Notes: generated from the sequence alone by a model not told the origin. A stretch of DNA of 53,408 bases from Elusimicrobiota bacterium (GCA_023249675.1 JAHFCE010000022.1:1-53408); one strand, 5' to 3'; positions 16,738 through 25,407 are shown, numbered from the stretch's first letter. Numbers and translations: made by a program.

Positions 16738-17163
16738 CTATTTCGTGAGCGGCGACTCGATCGGCATGCGAACGACGGCCTCGATGAGCCGCATGCCCGT
16801 GCCCTTCGGCTTGGCGAGGATCACATTGCTGATCGGGAAGATGAGCTTGATGTTGTTGCTTCCGGTGATGACGAGGTCGTAATTTTGCTGACCGGACTGC
16901 GGGTCCATCAACGTCGGGTCCATCTTGCAGTCGACCTTCGCCGATAAAATGATCTGTTTCATAAATTCGTTGAGCTTGCCGCAGCCATGTCCCGGCGGCG
17001 ACGTCGTCGTCATGCCGCCGATGCGAGCCACTTCATACGTCGCGTGATTGAGAAGGATCAACTGGAACGAAACGTACCCGATCTCCATGATCGTAAAGAT
17101 AATCGTCAGAAAGACCGGCAGGATCAGCAGCATCTCGACGACGACCTGACCGCCCTTTTTCAC
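16738..17163 (-). CDS. tadE: TadE-like pseudopilin
   Basis: This is a 141-residue minor pilin. The N-terminus has a prepilin-peptidase type motif, GGQVVVEM with glycine 5 before Q6 and glutamate at +5, followed by a TM (about 11-35). The rest is periplasmic and includes two cysteines (about 61 and 79). TadE proteins are processed by the Tad prepilin peptidase and act in pilus assembly. The start is GTG at 17163, with a strong GGAGGAGG immediately upstream. No tadF or tadG, and no TadV/CpaA peptidase gene, is found in this window. Confidence 0.88.
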   Translation of the reverse strand: MKKGGQVVVEMLLILPVFLTIIFTIMEIGYVSFQLILLNHATYEVARIGGMTTTSPPGHGCGKLNEFMKQIILSAKVDCKMDPTLMDPQSGQQNYDLVITGSNNIKLIFPISNVILAKPKGTGMRLIEAVVRMPIESPLTK

Positions 17164-17181
17164 ATCCTCCTCCCCCCCGGT

Positions 17182-17214
17182 TTCGTCCCGGCCCTCTTTC
17201 AGGGCCGGGACGAA
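17182..17214 (-). promoter_or_regulatory. 14-bp perfect hairpin between pilin and tadE
   Basis: TTCGTCCCGGCCCT and AGGGCCGGGACGAA form a 14-bp perfect stem around a 5-base loop (GAAAG in the mRNA). It lies 10 bases after the flp1 stop and upstream of tadE. It is followed by G-rich sequence, not a U-run, so it is more likely an mRNA-stabilising or partial-termination element that keeps pilin levels above machinery levels. Confidence 0.75.
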
Positions 17215-17224
17215 GCGGGAGACT

Positions 17225-17443
17225 TTACTGGCCGCCGGTACCCATTTGGCCGGCGGCGCCGGTGATCATCTGTTGAATATTGTTGAACAGCGTCGGCATG
17301 AACTTCTTGAGCATCGCGCCCGAGACGAGCACGACGCCGACGACGACCGTGAGCATCAAGAGATACTCGACGGTATTCTGGCCGCGGCGATTGGACGTCT
17401 TCGCCTGAAGCCACGATCTCATTTGAGACAATTTCATCCGCAT
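17225..17443 (-). CDS. flp1: Flp-type major pilin, copy 1
   Basis: This is a 72-residue prepilin. It has a short basic leader, processing site G21/Q22 (RRGQNTVEY) with glutamate 26 at +5 and tyrosine next to it, then a hydrophobic segment (about 28-45) and a small tail ending in glycine-rich residues. This is the standard Flp/Fap layout. After cleavage it would polymerise into the Tad fibre. It is preceded by a GGGGGGAG ribosome binding site and followed by a strong hairpin. It lies 33 bases after the second pilin gene. Confidence 0.95.
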   Translation of the reverse strand: MRMKLSQMRSWLQAKTSNRRGQNTVEYLLMLTVVVGVVLVSGAMLKKFMPTLFNNIQQMITGAAGQMGTGGQ

Positions 17444-17476
17444 AGTCTTCTCCCCCCTGCAGGAATTCCGTCAACG

Positions 17477-17659
17477 CTATTTTGGATACGTGGACAAAAT
17501 CTTCACCCCGGCAATCGTGAACAGATTCTTCAGCTGCCCCTGAAGGAACGCGAACATCCCCGCAAAAACCGCGACCAAAGCCACCGTCGTGAGCAGATAC
17601 TCCACGGCCGCCTGGCCCTTCCTTCCTCCTACGATCCGACGAAAAAAATGCCTCCTCAT
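17477..17659 (-). CDS. flp2: Flp-type pilin, copy 2 (first gene of Tad operon)
   Basis: This is a 60-residue prepilin with a basic leader, processing site G15/Q16 (RKGQAAVEY), glutamate 20 at +5, and a hydrophobic helix to about residue 42. The reading frame extends nine codons further upstream to 17686, but that region contains a near-consensus promoter, so the ATG at 17659 is preferred. The -10 box ends eight bases before this ATG, so the mRNA is probably leaderless or has 1-2 leader bases. It differs from copy 1 in its tail and may be a minor or alternative pilin. Confidence 0.92.
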   Translation of the reverse strand: MRRHFFRRIVGGRKGQAAVEYLLTTVALVAVFAGMFAFLQGQLKNLFTIAGVKILSTYPK

Positions 17660-17667
17660 TCGTTCTG

Positions 17668-17696
17668 AGTGTAACAGCCGACCCATAGGGTGTCAA
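17668..17696 (-). promoter_or_regulatory. Tad operon promoter
   Basis: TTGACA (17696-17691) and TACACT (17673-17668) are separated by exactly 17 bases on the minus strand, close to the sigma-70 consensus. The predicted transcription start is at about 17661, next to the flp2 ATG at 17659. The ten genes down to 7936 follow with short gaps or overlaps. Confidence 0.75.
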
Positions 17697-17718
17697 TATG
17701 TTGGTCATTAAAAAACCA

Positions 17719-18684
17719 TTAAAACTTCAACTTGACGGAGATCTGATCGACCGTGCCGAGCGCGCCGTAAGGAACGAAGGCGTAGTCCAGAGAGACGCCG
17801 TAGCCGAAAGCCTGGGACGTATACATGCCAAAGCCGAAGGACAGGTTGCTGGCGCGGTCCAGACGCAGGGACTTCAGGGTCTCGTCGTAGCTCTGACCGA
17901 GGCTGTCGCCGTTGCGATAGCCGACGCGAAAGGCGAGCTGGCCGACGTCCAAGTATTCCTCGGGGAGCTGGAACTCGCCGCCCACCGCGACATGCGCGCT
18001 GCTGTCCGAGGCTTTGCTCAGTTCAAGGCCCACGGTGATGAAATCGCCAAGCCGCACGCCGACGCCGCCGCGGCTGACCCGCGCGACGTTGCCCGCGCCC
18101 GAGCCGAAATTCTGGAGCGCCGCGCCCAGCGACAAAGTCGAATTCGGCTTTATGATCACGCCGACGTCGCCGACCATGGTGTCTTTGACCAAGCCGGCGA
18201 TATCCTCATGCACGACGCGCAGGGAGCTGCCGAGAAAGAGCTTTTCATACCAGAAGGAGCGGGCGATGCCTATCGACATCAGGCCATCGCGCACGCCGAC
18301 CTCGCTGTTGGGCTGGGGCACGCCGTTGGCGTCGCGGACATCGAAGCCGCTGACGCTGATGTAAGAGAGGTTCGTGCCCCAAGTCGTGCGGCCCATCGGG
18401 TGCGCGTAGGCGAGATAAAGCGGCGAGTCCACGTCCTGGACGTAGCGCAGATACGAGAAGCCCAACTCGCGCTGCTGGGTCACGGCGAGGCCGGCCGGAT
18501 TCCAAGCCAACGCGTCGGAACCCTCCGCGAGTGCGACATACGCGCCGCCCAAGGACATCGCGCGGGCAGAGCCCTGGCCGATTTTCATGAAGTTGGCGCC
18601 GCCGACGCCGGCGTTCGAGGCGGCGGCGCGCGCCCAGCCCGCCGCAAGGATGCTCAGCAAGAAGGCGAGGAGGAACTTGCTCAC
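17719..18684 (-). CDS. PorV/PorQ-family outer-membrane protein
   Basis: This is a 321-residue exported beta-barrel. A signal peptide (about 1-21) is followed by the typical family N-terminus: GVGGANFMKIGQGSARAMSLGGAY and then GSDALAWNPAGLA. Alternating beta strands continue to a C-terminal phenylalanine (VKLKF), the usual barrel signature. In Bacteroidota, PorV is the type IX secretion shuttle protein; PorV/PorQ relatives occur more widely. The GTG start overlaps the stop of the large FlgD-repeat protein (GTGA), so the two are coupled and probably act together. Whether it moves that protein to the surface is an inference. Confidence 0.88.
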   Translation of the reverse strand: MSKFLLAFLLSILAAGWARAAASNAGVGGANFMKIGQGSARAMSLGGAYVALAEGSDALAWNPAGLAVTQQRELGFSYLRYVQDVDSPLYLAYAHPMGRTTWGTNLSYISVSGFDVRDANGVPQPNSEVGVRDGLMSIGIARSFWYEKLFLGSSLRVVHEDIAGLVKDTMVGDVGVIIKPNSTLSLGAALQNFGSGAGNVARVSRGGVGVRLGDFITVGLELSKASDSSAHVAVGGEFQLPEEYLDVGQLAFRVGYRNGDSLGQSYDETLKSLRLDRASNLSFGFGMYTSQAFGYGVSLDYAFVPYGALGTVDQISVKLKF

Positions 18685-21600
18685 TGGATCAGCACCTTTT
18701 TGACCGTCTGGAGGATGTTCTTGCCGCCCTCCGTCTCCTCGACCCGGATCACCGCGAAATAGAGGCCGCGAACGACCTTATTGCCGGCCTGATTGACCTT
18801 GGTCCAGACGAAGGTCACCGGACCGGCCTGAAAGGCGGGCGGAACCTCGCCGAAATTCTTGTCCAGGACGAGCTCTCCGGACATGGTGTGGAGCTTCATC
18901 TTCACTTTCGCGCGGAAAGGCGGGAAGATCTGGAACGTCGTGGAATCACCGGTGACCGGGTTGGGATAGTTGAAGGTATTGTTGATGAAGTCCTCTCGCG
19001 GCGACAGCGACGCATTGCGCACCAGCGGAATATCATCGATCAAGCGGTCAAGCGAAAGCGCCCCGGCATTGAGGACGTTGCCGGTATTGTCGTCGATCGC
19101 CGCCATGTCGGTCGAGCCCACGATCTTGAACTTGTAGGAGCCGTCCTTGAGGAGAGAGAACATGAAATCCGTGCCGTCCCAGACCTCGTTGATCTGCGTG
19201 CGGGCCGGGCGCACGCCGACGAAGCGCTTGACCAACGACTGGGCCTCAGGCGGCGTGGGATTGCCGGAGGTATCGAAGATCGTGCCCGACTTGTAGATTT
19301 TGACGGCAACCTTCATGGTCTCCGACACCTGGTAGGACAAGACCGCGGGGCCGGAGTCACCACGCAAGGGCGTGATCGCGAGGTCGAAGATGCGCAGCGG
19401 ATCAAAGGCGATGGTCAGCTGCGAGGTCGCGCCGGAGGACATCACCGAGGCGACGTCCTCGGCCACCGCGCGCACCAAATAGAAGCCGGACGGAGGGAAG
19501 TTGCCTGCATTGTTGCGGCCGTCCCAAACATCGGTCTGAAGAAGCCCTGCCGGACGCACAGCACCGGTGATGATCGTACGCACGACCGCCGGAGGAATGC
19601 TCGTATTGGTGATCTGGATTGTCACCGACGACTGTCGAGTCAGCGCGTAGCTAATCGTAAACGGGTGCAAGGTGATCGTATTGCTCGAGTTGAAGAGCTG
19701 GGGCGTGTCGGGCAGAACGCTGAACTGCGTGAAAATGATCGAGCCGCGGGCCACGGTGACGCTGCCGAAGATCTTGTCCGTCGCGAAATACTTGGGCGTG
19801 GTCGTCGATTGGGCGGTCAACGTGTAGATATAGTTCCCATCCGGAACGAACAGCCCGTTCGCGTCGCGGCCGTCCCAGAACTCGGAGATTTTAAGTCGTC
19901 CGGGGCGTATGCCCCGGAAGGTCACGACGGGCACGGCCTGGGCGCCGGTGGGCGTCAGGACGGACGCGCTCGTGCAGGCCGCTGGCGGAGACTGCGTCGG
20001 GCAGGGAGGCCAGGCCGTCGCGCTGTTGACGATGACCGCGCCGGGCGCGTAGATGTTCCAGGCCACGAACATGGGCTGAGACAGCTGATAATTAAGAACG
20101 ACGTTCTCCGAGGCGCCAGACAGCAGCGGCGTGACGGCGACATCGGTCACCCGGAACATGTCGACTGGGAACATCGCGGTCGTCGTGGACACCTTCGAGG
20201 GTTGGGCCGGATCGCTGGCCGCCAACTGGACCAGATAAGTGCCCGAGGAAACCACATTGCCGGAGTCGTCGGTGCCGTCGGACCAGGTTTCGGAGTTCGC
20301 GAAGGCTCCGGGCCGAGTTTCGTTGTTAACCAAGGTCTTGACCAGGGCGCCGCCCGTCGAAGTGAAGATTTTCATCGACACGATCGCGTCGCGGGTCAGC
20401 GTATAGCGGAAGGTGAACGGATTGACGCCGGCCACCGCCGGACTCGAGCCGACCACGGTTGTGGTGGGAGAAATCTGAGTGATCCCCACAAGCCCGCGCA
20501 GGATCGGCAGGAAACCGATCTTGGCGGTGGTCGTCCACACGCGCTGATTGACGCCGCGCTGGGAAGGAAGGGCGGCGTAGATCACAAAGACATAGTCGCC
20601 GTCCTCAAGAAGGTTCCCCGCGGTGTCGCGGCCGTCCCAAAAACTGATCACCGAGGAGCGGGCTGTCTTGACCTCGACGATCGACTTGACGGCAGCCACG
20701 CCGACGCCGCCGATGGTGGCGACGAAGCTCTTCCCGCCGTTGGGGCCGGCGGGCGAACTCGTGACATCGTTGAGCGTCCCGTCGAACTGCGTGCCGGGCG
20801 GGTAGACATCGATATAAACCGTGGCCGCCTCGGTGAGCATATAGGACATCACCGCCAGCGAGGTCGCGCCGCCCATCAGGGGCTGGACGCGGATATCGGT
20901 GACCTGCAGGGGATCGAGCACCACCTGTCGCGTGGTCGCCTCGGAAAGGTCGCCGCCGCCGAGGGTGTACTGGTCGATGTTGTTGGCCTGGAACACCGCG
21001 AGGTAGCTGCCGGCCGGCAGGATGTTGCCCTTGTCGTCGCGGCCGTCCCAGGAGTCGCCGTTGAGCACGGTGCCCTGGGGCAGTCCTTCACCGGTCCTGG
21101 GAAGGGCGGACACCACACTTCGCACCTGATTAAAAGGCGGCGACGCGCTGTTGATCGTAAGGTACATCGTCGCGTCCTTCGACAGGCGGTACGTGAAGTT
21201 ATAAGGCTGGGCCGCGACGCCCGTGATCTGACCGATGACGGTCGGCGAGGAACGGACGACGTGGATATTCGTCACATCCACGGTGATCGGCTTCTGGGAA
21301 ACCGCGAGGTTGTTGGCGTTGAGCGTAGCCCCGGAGGGATAGGCGCGCGTCGCCGTGATCTGGATGTTGCCGCTGGTACCGACCTGGTTCGTCTTGACCG
21401 TGACGCGAAAGCCGTATTGGCCATTCGTCTTGCCGAACTCGCCCTGAATGTTGGCCGAACCGTCCCACAGCACGCAAGTACCGTTGGCGGCGTTGTTGGG
21501 GATAGTCGACGAAATGTCCCCGCCGGCGAAGCCGGGAGCGTCGATGAAAAATGTGCGCAACGGTGGCGTCGAGGCTGGGTCGAGCGGGTTCGAGCCATCC

Positions 21601-22040
21601 TGGAACTTAAACAGCTCGAAGCTGATCTCGTCAACAGCGACTCTGCCTGCCACGCCTGCATCGGTGTTGGCCACGCCGATCTGGGTGCAGAGGAACACGC
21701 GATCGTTGCAGAAGTTGTGGCCGACCGTTCCGCTCGAGAGGTTGACGCCGCTTATGTTCGCTGTCGAGGCCAGCGGGTTCACGTTACAGCGCCCCGTACC
21801 ATTCGCCTCAAACTCGATGTGCGGGTCGTTGGAGATATTGCCCTGGGCTGGAGCGCTTGAGAGCGGGGCAAGGAAGGCGATCGGGGGACCGACAACGAAA
21901 GTGACCGAGGAGGGACTGGCGACGTAGGCGGTGTTGACGAATACCTGCACCGATCCCAACGCCGCGGCCCGCAACGGGAGCAAAGCGGCGGCGAGAAAGG
22001 CCGCGCGCGTCAAGCTCGAGAGGCACCGATGTCTGGTCAT
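18681..22040 (-). CDS. Large exported protein with FlgD Ig-like repeats and sorting-type C-terminus
   Basis: This is a 1119-residue protein with a signal peptide (about 1-28). The first 260 residues are a beta-rich, cysteine-containing region. Six FlgD-type Ig-like repeats follow, each marked by a W-DG-D/N motif then G-x-Y: W331, W468, W586, W722, W839 and W954. The last 95 residues begin NYPNP (1024-1028), continue KMKLHTMSGELV, and end GLYFAVIRV plus VKKVLIQ, which resembles a type IX secretion type A sorting domain. It is therefore likely a secreted or surface-bound structural protein. The coupled downstream gene encodes a PorV-like barrel, which fits. Ligand and function are unknown. Confidence 0.87.
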   Translation of the reverse strand: MTRHRCLSSLTRAAFLAAALLPLRAAALGSVQVFVNTAYVASPSSVTFVVGPPIAFLAPLSSAPAQGNISNDPHIEFEANGTGRCNVNPLASTANISGVNLSSGTVGHNFCNDRVFLCTQIGVANTDAGVAGRVAVDEISFELFKFQDGSNPLDPASTPPLRTFFIDAPGFAGGDISSTIPNNAANGTCVLWDGSANIQGEFGKTNGQYGFRVTVKTNQVGTSGNIQITATRAYPSGATLNANNLAVSQKPITVDVTNIHVVRSSPTVIGQITGVAAQPYNFTYRLSKDATMYLTINSASPPFNQVRSVVSALPRTGEGLPQGTVLNGDSWDGRDDKGNILPAGSYLAVFQANNIDQYTLGGGDLSEATTRQVVLDPLQVTDIRVQPLMGGATSLAVMSYMLTEAATVYIDVYPPGTQFDGTLNDVTSSPAGPNGGKSFVATIGGVGVAAVKSIVEVKTARSSVISFWDGRDTAGNLLEDGDYVFVIYAALPSQRGVNQRVWTTTAKIGFLPILRGLVGITQISPTTTVVGSSPAVAGVNPFTFRYTLTRDAIVSMKIFTSTGGALVKTLVNNETRPGAFANSETWSDGTDDSGNVVSSGTYLVQLAASDPAQPSKVSTTTAMFPVDMFRVTDVAVTPLLSGASENVVLNYQLSQPMFVAWNIYAPGAVIVNSATAWPPCPTQSPPAACTSASVLTPTGAQAVPVVTFRGIRPGRLKISEFWDGRDANGLFVPDGNYIYTLTAQSTTTPKYFATDKIFGSVTVARGSIIFTQFSVLPDTPQLFNSSNTITLHPFTISYALTRQSSVTIQITNTSIPPAVVRTIITGAVRPAGLLQTDVWDGRNNAGNFPPSGFYLVRAVAEDVASVMSSGATSQLTIAFDPLRIFDLAITPLRGDSGPAVLSYQVSETMKVAVKIYKSGTIFDTSGNPTPPEAQSLVKRFVGVRPARTQINEVWDGTDFMFSLLKDGSYKFKIVGSTDMAAIDDNTGNVLNAGALSLDRLIDDIPLVRNASLSPREDFINNTFNYPNPVTGDSTTFQIFPPFRAKVKMKLHTMSGELVLDKNFGEVPPAFQAGPVTFVWTKVNQAGNKVVRGLYFAVIRVEETEGGKNILQTVKKVLIQ

Positions 22041-22052
22041 GTTGAGGTCAAG

Positions 22053-22058
22053 AGTGTA
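22053..22058 (-). promoter_or_regulatory. -10 box before FlgD-repeat gene
   Basis: TACACT (22058-22053) ends 12 bases before the ATG. No clear -35 box is seen at 16-18 bases. Confidence 0.33.
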
Positions 22059-22091
22059 GCGGACTCGCGTTACCTGCTGATTAAAGGAATG

Positions 22092-22898
22092 TTAAAAAAT
22101 GGCAAAGGGGGGTCCGCGCCGCAGGCGCAAGCGGAGGCGGAGCAGCGCGGCCCCAATGACGGCGCCTCCCGCGAGCGCCAGCGCCGCAACGCGCGAGCGC
22201 CCGGCGCGAATCGTCGTCTCCAGCCTCTGGACTGTGGGGCCGTCGGTGGACCTGAGGGGCGGATTCTCCCCTTCCCACAGCTGATGCAGATCGGTGAAAT
22301 GACGCTCGACCTCCTCCGTCTTCTTGAGGGCGCGCGCGTGTTCCTCTTCGGCGCGGACGCGCTCGCGGCGCTCGAGCAGGAGCTCGGCCAAGGTCTTCTC
22401 GAGGGCATTCTTCGCCTCGGAGAGGCTGCCTTTAAGCGCAGTCACGGCCTGGAGGGCTTCCTGCTGGCGCCGCTCGGCTGATAACTGGGCGTCCTTCAGA
22501 TCGACCAGGGCCGTTTCCAGAAGACGACTTTGCCCCCGCTCATGCTCGAGCGCGCGCAGCGCGCCCTCCAAGCGCTGCTGGGTCTCGAGCAGCTGGGCGA
22601 ACACCCTCTCATCGCTCGCCGTCACGCGCGCGCGCAGCCCGTCGGTTTCGCACTGGAGCGCCTCGGCCCGTGCGCGCCAGTGCTTGAGCGCTTCCTCTTT
22701 GGCGTCCATCGCCGCGGCCAGCGCGGCCTCGCGGCGGCGCTGCTGGGTCTTCAGCATGGCCGCCGTTTCCCACGCGAGCGCGGACCCCGCCGCCGCCGGC
22801 GAGGACGAAGGCGCCGCCGCTTCGGTCGAGACGGTTCCCAGACGCGCCCAGAGGCGCTCGATCTCGCGGCTTAAGTCTTCGGGCGGGAGATTACCCAT
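22092..22898 (-). CDS. Tail-anchored coiled-coil protein, unknown function
   Basis: This is a 268-residue protein. Residues 1-45 contain a helix and an alanine/proline linker; about 50-215 form a long alpha-helical coiled coil rich in glutamate, arginine and leucine. A single hydrophobic segment (about 238-255) near the C-terminus is followed by an arginine-rich end, so the coiled coil probably faces the cytoplasm. I recognise no family. It stands alone between tsaD and the FlgD-repeat gene. A TATACT box lies about 16 bases before the ATG with no Shine-Dalgarno between. Confidence 0.72.
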   Translation of the reverse strand: MGNLPPEDLSREIERLWARLGTVSTEAAAPSSSPAAAGSALAWETAAMLKTQQRRREAALAAAMDAKEEALKHWRARAEALQCETDGLRARVTASDERVFAQLLETQQRLEGALRALEHERGQSRLLETALVDLKDAQLSAERRQQEALQAVTALKGSLSEAKNALEKTLAELLLERRERVRAEEEHARALKKTEEVERHFTDLHQLWEGENPPLRSTDGPTVQRLETTIRAGRSRVAALALAGGAVIGAALLRLRLRLRRGPPFAIF

Positions 22899-22914
22899 GG
22901 TCGCTCACGACCGC

Positions 22915-22920
22915 AGTATA
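22915..22920 (-). promoter_or_regulatory. -10 box before coiled-coil gene
   Basis: TATACT (22920-22915) lies 16 bases before the ATG at 22898. Transcription would start near an out-of-frame GTG, giving a leader of about 10 bases. A -35 box is not clear. Confidence 0.35.
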
Positions 22921-23008
22921 GCGACCGAACGTTCATCCCTAATGTCGAATTTATGAACGCTTCGCCGAAACTATCCGCGGCTCTTCCACTGCCACAGCGC
23001 CTTGAGTG

Positions 23009-23026
23009 GCTATCCTCAAGGATAGT
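23009..23026. repeat. 18-bp palindrome, copy 2
   Basis: GCTATCCTCAAGGATAGT differs by one base from the reverse complement of the site at 6729-6746. Here CCTTGAG just upstream can also pair with the CTCAAGG inside the palindrome, giving two mutually exclusive hairpins. It lies 82 bases after the tsaD stop and about 90 bases before the coiled-coil gene's -10 box. Confidence 0.6.
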
Positions 23027-23107
23027 TTAACGATAAAACATTAAGTGAGCGGCACTGGCCCATGGAACACCCAATATGTGGATGAATATCACGCTCGCTG
23101 AACGCGG

Positions 23108-24118
23108 TCACGCCCAGCTGCGCAGCGGCAGATTGGGATCACAGGAAGCGCCGACCGCGCGATAACGCGCGGAAGTGCCGCTTCCACACGCCGTAAGAAA
23201 GCGGCCAGCCGCGTGGGCGATCATCGCGGCGTTGTCGGTGCACAGCGCGCGCGCGGGCAGGCGCACGGAAAAGCCCGCGGCCTCTCCGCGCTCGACCATC
23301 AGCGCGCGCAGGCGCAAATTGGCCGCGACGCCGCCGCCGAGGACGATGTCCTTCGCCTTATGCTTCTTCGCGGCGGCCACGGTTTTGTCCACGAGCGTTT
23401 CCGCGACGGCCTCTTGGAAGGACGCGCACAGATCGTTGAGCTCTCGGCCGAGCGGCTTGCGGCCCTTAAGAAGGTAGAGCACCGAGGTCTTGAGGCCGGA
23501 GAACGAAAAATCCCATGTGCCGGCCATCGTCGGCCGCGGAAAGGCTACGGCAGCGGCGTTGCCTTTCGCCGCCCGCTTGTCGATCTCCGGACCGCCCGGA
23601 TAACCGAGGCCGAACAGGCGCGCGACCTTGTCATAGGCCTCGCCCGCGGCATCATCGCGCGTGCGGCCGAGCACGCGGTAGCGCCCGGGACCCTTCGCCA
23701 GCACGAGGTCGGTATGCCCGCCCGAGACGACAAGGGCCAGCGCCGGCCAGCGCAGCCTGTGCTCAAGTTCGGCGGCGAGCACGTGGCCCTCGAGGTGGTT
23801 GACGCCGACGGCGGGAACCGACAAGATGCGCGCCAGCGTCTGCGCGGCGACCTTGCCGATCAAGAGCGGACCCATGAGGCCCGGGCCGCGCGTGTAGGCG
23901 ACGGCGTCGAGCTTCCCCGGCCCCGCAATTAAGAGCGCGCGGGCGACCGCGGGCATCAGGTTGTCGAGATGGGCGCGCGCGGCGAGCTCGGGCACGACGC
24001 CGCGGTAAGGGGCGTGAAGCGCCGTCTGCGAGGACACCACGTTTGAGCGCACGCGCCCGTTCTCGACCACGGCGGCCGAGGTGTCGTCGCAGGAGGTCTC
24101 GAGGCCGAGGATTCTCAC
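23108..24118 (-). CDS. tsaD: tRNA threonylcarbamoyl transferase TsaD
   Basis: This is a 336-residue cytoplasmic enzyme that transfers the threonylcarbamoyl group to A37 of ANN-decoding tRNAs, with TsaB and TsaE. It starts LGLETSCDDTSAAVV, typical of the family, has the metal-binding HLEGH (H108, H112), a GGHTDL loop, and ends with GGGVAANLRLR and CTDNAAMIAH. Length is normal. The GTG at 24118 overlaps the stop of the upstream protease gene as GTGA; a longer in-frame extension lies inside that gene and is rejected. It is the last gene of the ftsX-envC-ctp-tsaD run. Confidence 0.96.
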   Translation of the reverse strand: MRILGLETSCDDTSAAVVENGRVRSNVVSSQTALHAPYRGVVPELAARAHLDNLMPAVARALLIAGPGKLDAVAYTRGPGLMGPLLIGKVAAQTLARILSVPAVGVNHLEGHVLAAELEHRLRWPALALVVSGGHTDLVLAKGPGRYRVLGRTRDDAAGEAYDKVARLFGLGYPGGPEIDKRAAKGNAAAVAFPRPTMAGTWDFSFSGLKTSVLYLLKGRKPLGRELNDLCASFQEAVAETLVDKTVAAAKKHKAKDIVLGGGVAANLRLRALMVERGEAAGFSVRLPARALCTDNAAMIAHAAGRFLTACGSGTSARYRAVGASCDPNLPLRSWA

Positions 24119-25395
24119 CCTTCGCGCTTGAGCGCCCCGAGCACGTCGCGAGCCTTCAGCAACTCCACGGCCCGGGCCAGCGCCTCGTCGCGCACCATCT
24201 CCTCGGTCTTCACCGCGGAGCGGGGCTTCTTGTCCTTGGCGTAGATCAGCTCCCATTGCGCGTAGAGCTTGGCTTCGGCCTCGGGCGTGACGGGCACGAC
24301 GATGTCGGGCACGATGCCGCCGGTCTTGTTCTTCTCGTCGCGATGGATCGAACGGCCCGCGGGCGTGTAGTAGCGCGCCACGGTCAGGCGCAGGCCCGAA
24401 CCATCGGGCAGCGGGATCAGCGACTGCACGCTCGCCTTGCCGAAACTGCGCTCGCCGACGACGACCGCGCGCTTGTGGTCCTGCATGGCGCCCGCGACGA
24501 TCTCAGAGCCGGACGCCGAGCCGCTGTTGATGAGCACGACAAGAGGCAACGCCGCATACGGAGCCTTCGCGCCGGCGGTAAAATCCTGGCGGCTGTCGGG
24601 CTTGCGGCCCTGCGTGTACACCACAAGCTTGCCTTCTCCAAGAAACATCGAGGCGACTTCGACGGCAGCCGAGAGCAGCCCGCCCGGATCGTTGCGCAGG
24701 TCGATGATCAGGCTCGTGGCGCCGTCCTTCTTGAGCTTCTTGAGGGAATCGGCGACGTCGTCCGCGGTCTTGGCGCTGAATTCGGCGATGCGTAGGTAAC
24801 CGACCCCGCCGTCGAGCTTCATCGAGAGCGTGGACTCGATCTTCACCAGTTCGCGCGTGATCTCGACGGTCACCGTCTTCCAGTCGCCGCCTTCGGCGTC
24901 ATCCTTGGACTCGGGGCCGCGCTCGAGCTTGAGCTTCACCTTGGTCCCGGGCGCGCCGCGCAGGAGGCGCAGGGCGTCGGACATCGTCATGTCCTTGGTC
25001 GCAGCGCCGTCGATCTCAACGACGCGGTCATTGGGAAGGACTCCCAGCCGATAGGCCGGAGAGCCCGGCATCGGCGTCTGCACGGTCAGCCAGTCGTCCA
25101 TCAGCGTCAAGCGCAGGCCCACGCCGCCGAACTGGCCCTCGGTCTCGGTCTTCATCTCGCGATGAACCTCCGGCTCCATGAACTGCGAATACGGATCGAG
25201 GGTGCGCACCATGCCGGCGGCCGCGCCGTAGATCAGCTTCTGCGTCTGCGGCTCGTCCACGTAGTTGTCCGAGACGAAGCCGAGCACGTCCATGAGGAGC
25301 TTGAGCTGCTCGTAGGTCTTGTCCGCGTTGGCCGCGTACGCGGGACGGACGGCAAGTGCGGCGGCGACAGCCGCCGCGATCAGATAGCGCTTCAT
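24115..25395 (-). CDS. C-terminal processing peptidase (S41, CtpA-type)
   Basis: This is a 426-residue exported serine protease. A signal peptide occupies about 1-21. A PDZ domain (about 88-180) includes FGGVGLRL and GVLPNDRVVEIDG. The S41 catalytic domain has SLIIDLRNDPGGLL and the Ser-Lys dyad S295 (GSASGSEI) and K320 (FGKASVQ), with Q324 as the usual third residue. Such proteases cut C-terminal tails of periplasmic proteins, including cell-wall hydrolases. The position 12 bases after envC suggests control of the division amidase pathway. A ribosome binding site (GGAG) precedes the ATG. Confidence 0.95.
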   Translation of the reverse strand: MKRYLIAAAVAAALAVRPAYAANADKTYEQLKLLMDVLGFVSDNYVDEPQTQKLIYGAAAGMVRTLDPYSQFMEPEVHREMKTETEGQFGGVGLRLTLMDDWLTVQTPMPGSPAYRLGVLPNDRVVEIDGAATKDMTMSDALRLLRGAPGTKVKLKLERGPESKDDAEGGDWKTVTVEITRELVKIESTLSMKLDGGVGYLRIAEFSAKTADDVADSLKKLKKDGATSLIIDLRNDPGGLLSAAVEVASMFLGEGKLVVYTQGRKPDSRQDFTAGAKAPYAALPLVVLINSGSASGSEIVAGAMQDHKRAVVVGERSFGKASVQSLIPLPDGSGLRLTVARYYTPAGRSIHRDEKNKTGGIVPDIVVPVTPEAEAKLYAQWELIYAKDKKPRSAVKTEEMVRDEALARAVELLKARDVLGALKREG

Positions 25396-25407
25396 GGTCG
25401 CATTCTC

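Noticed and set aside
17660-17686. Upstream ATG for the second pilin
   Set aside because: The extension would contain the -10 box; the transcript is predicted to begin after it.
18888-21860. 990-codon open frame on the plus strand
   Set aside because: It lies antisense to the FlgD-repeat gene, has arginine/histidine/aspartate-rich composition typical of GC-rich shadow frames and no domain.
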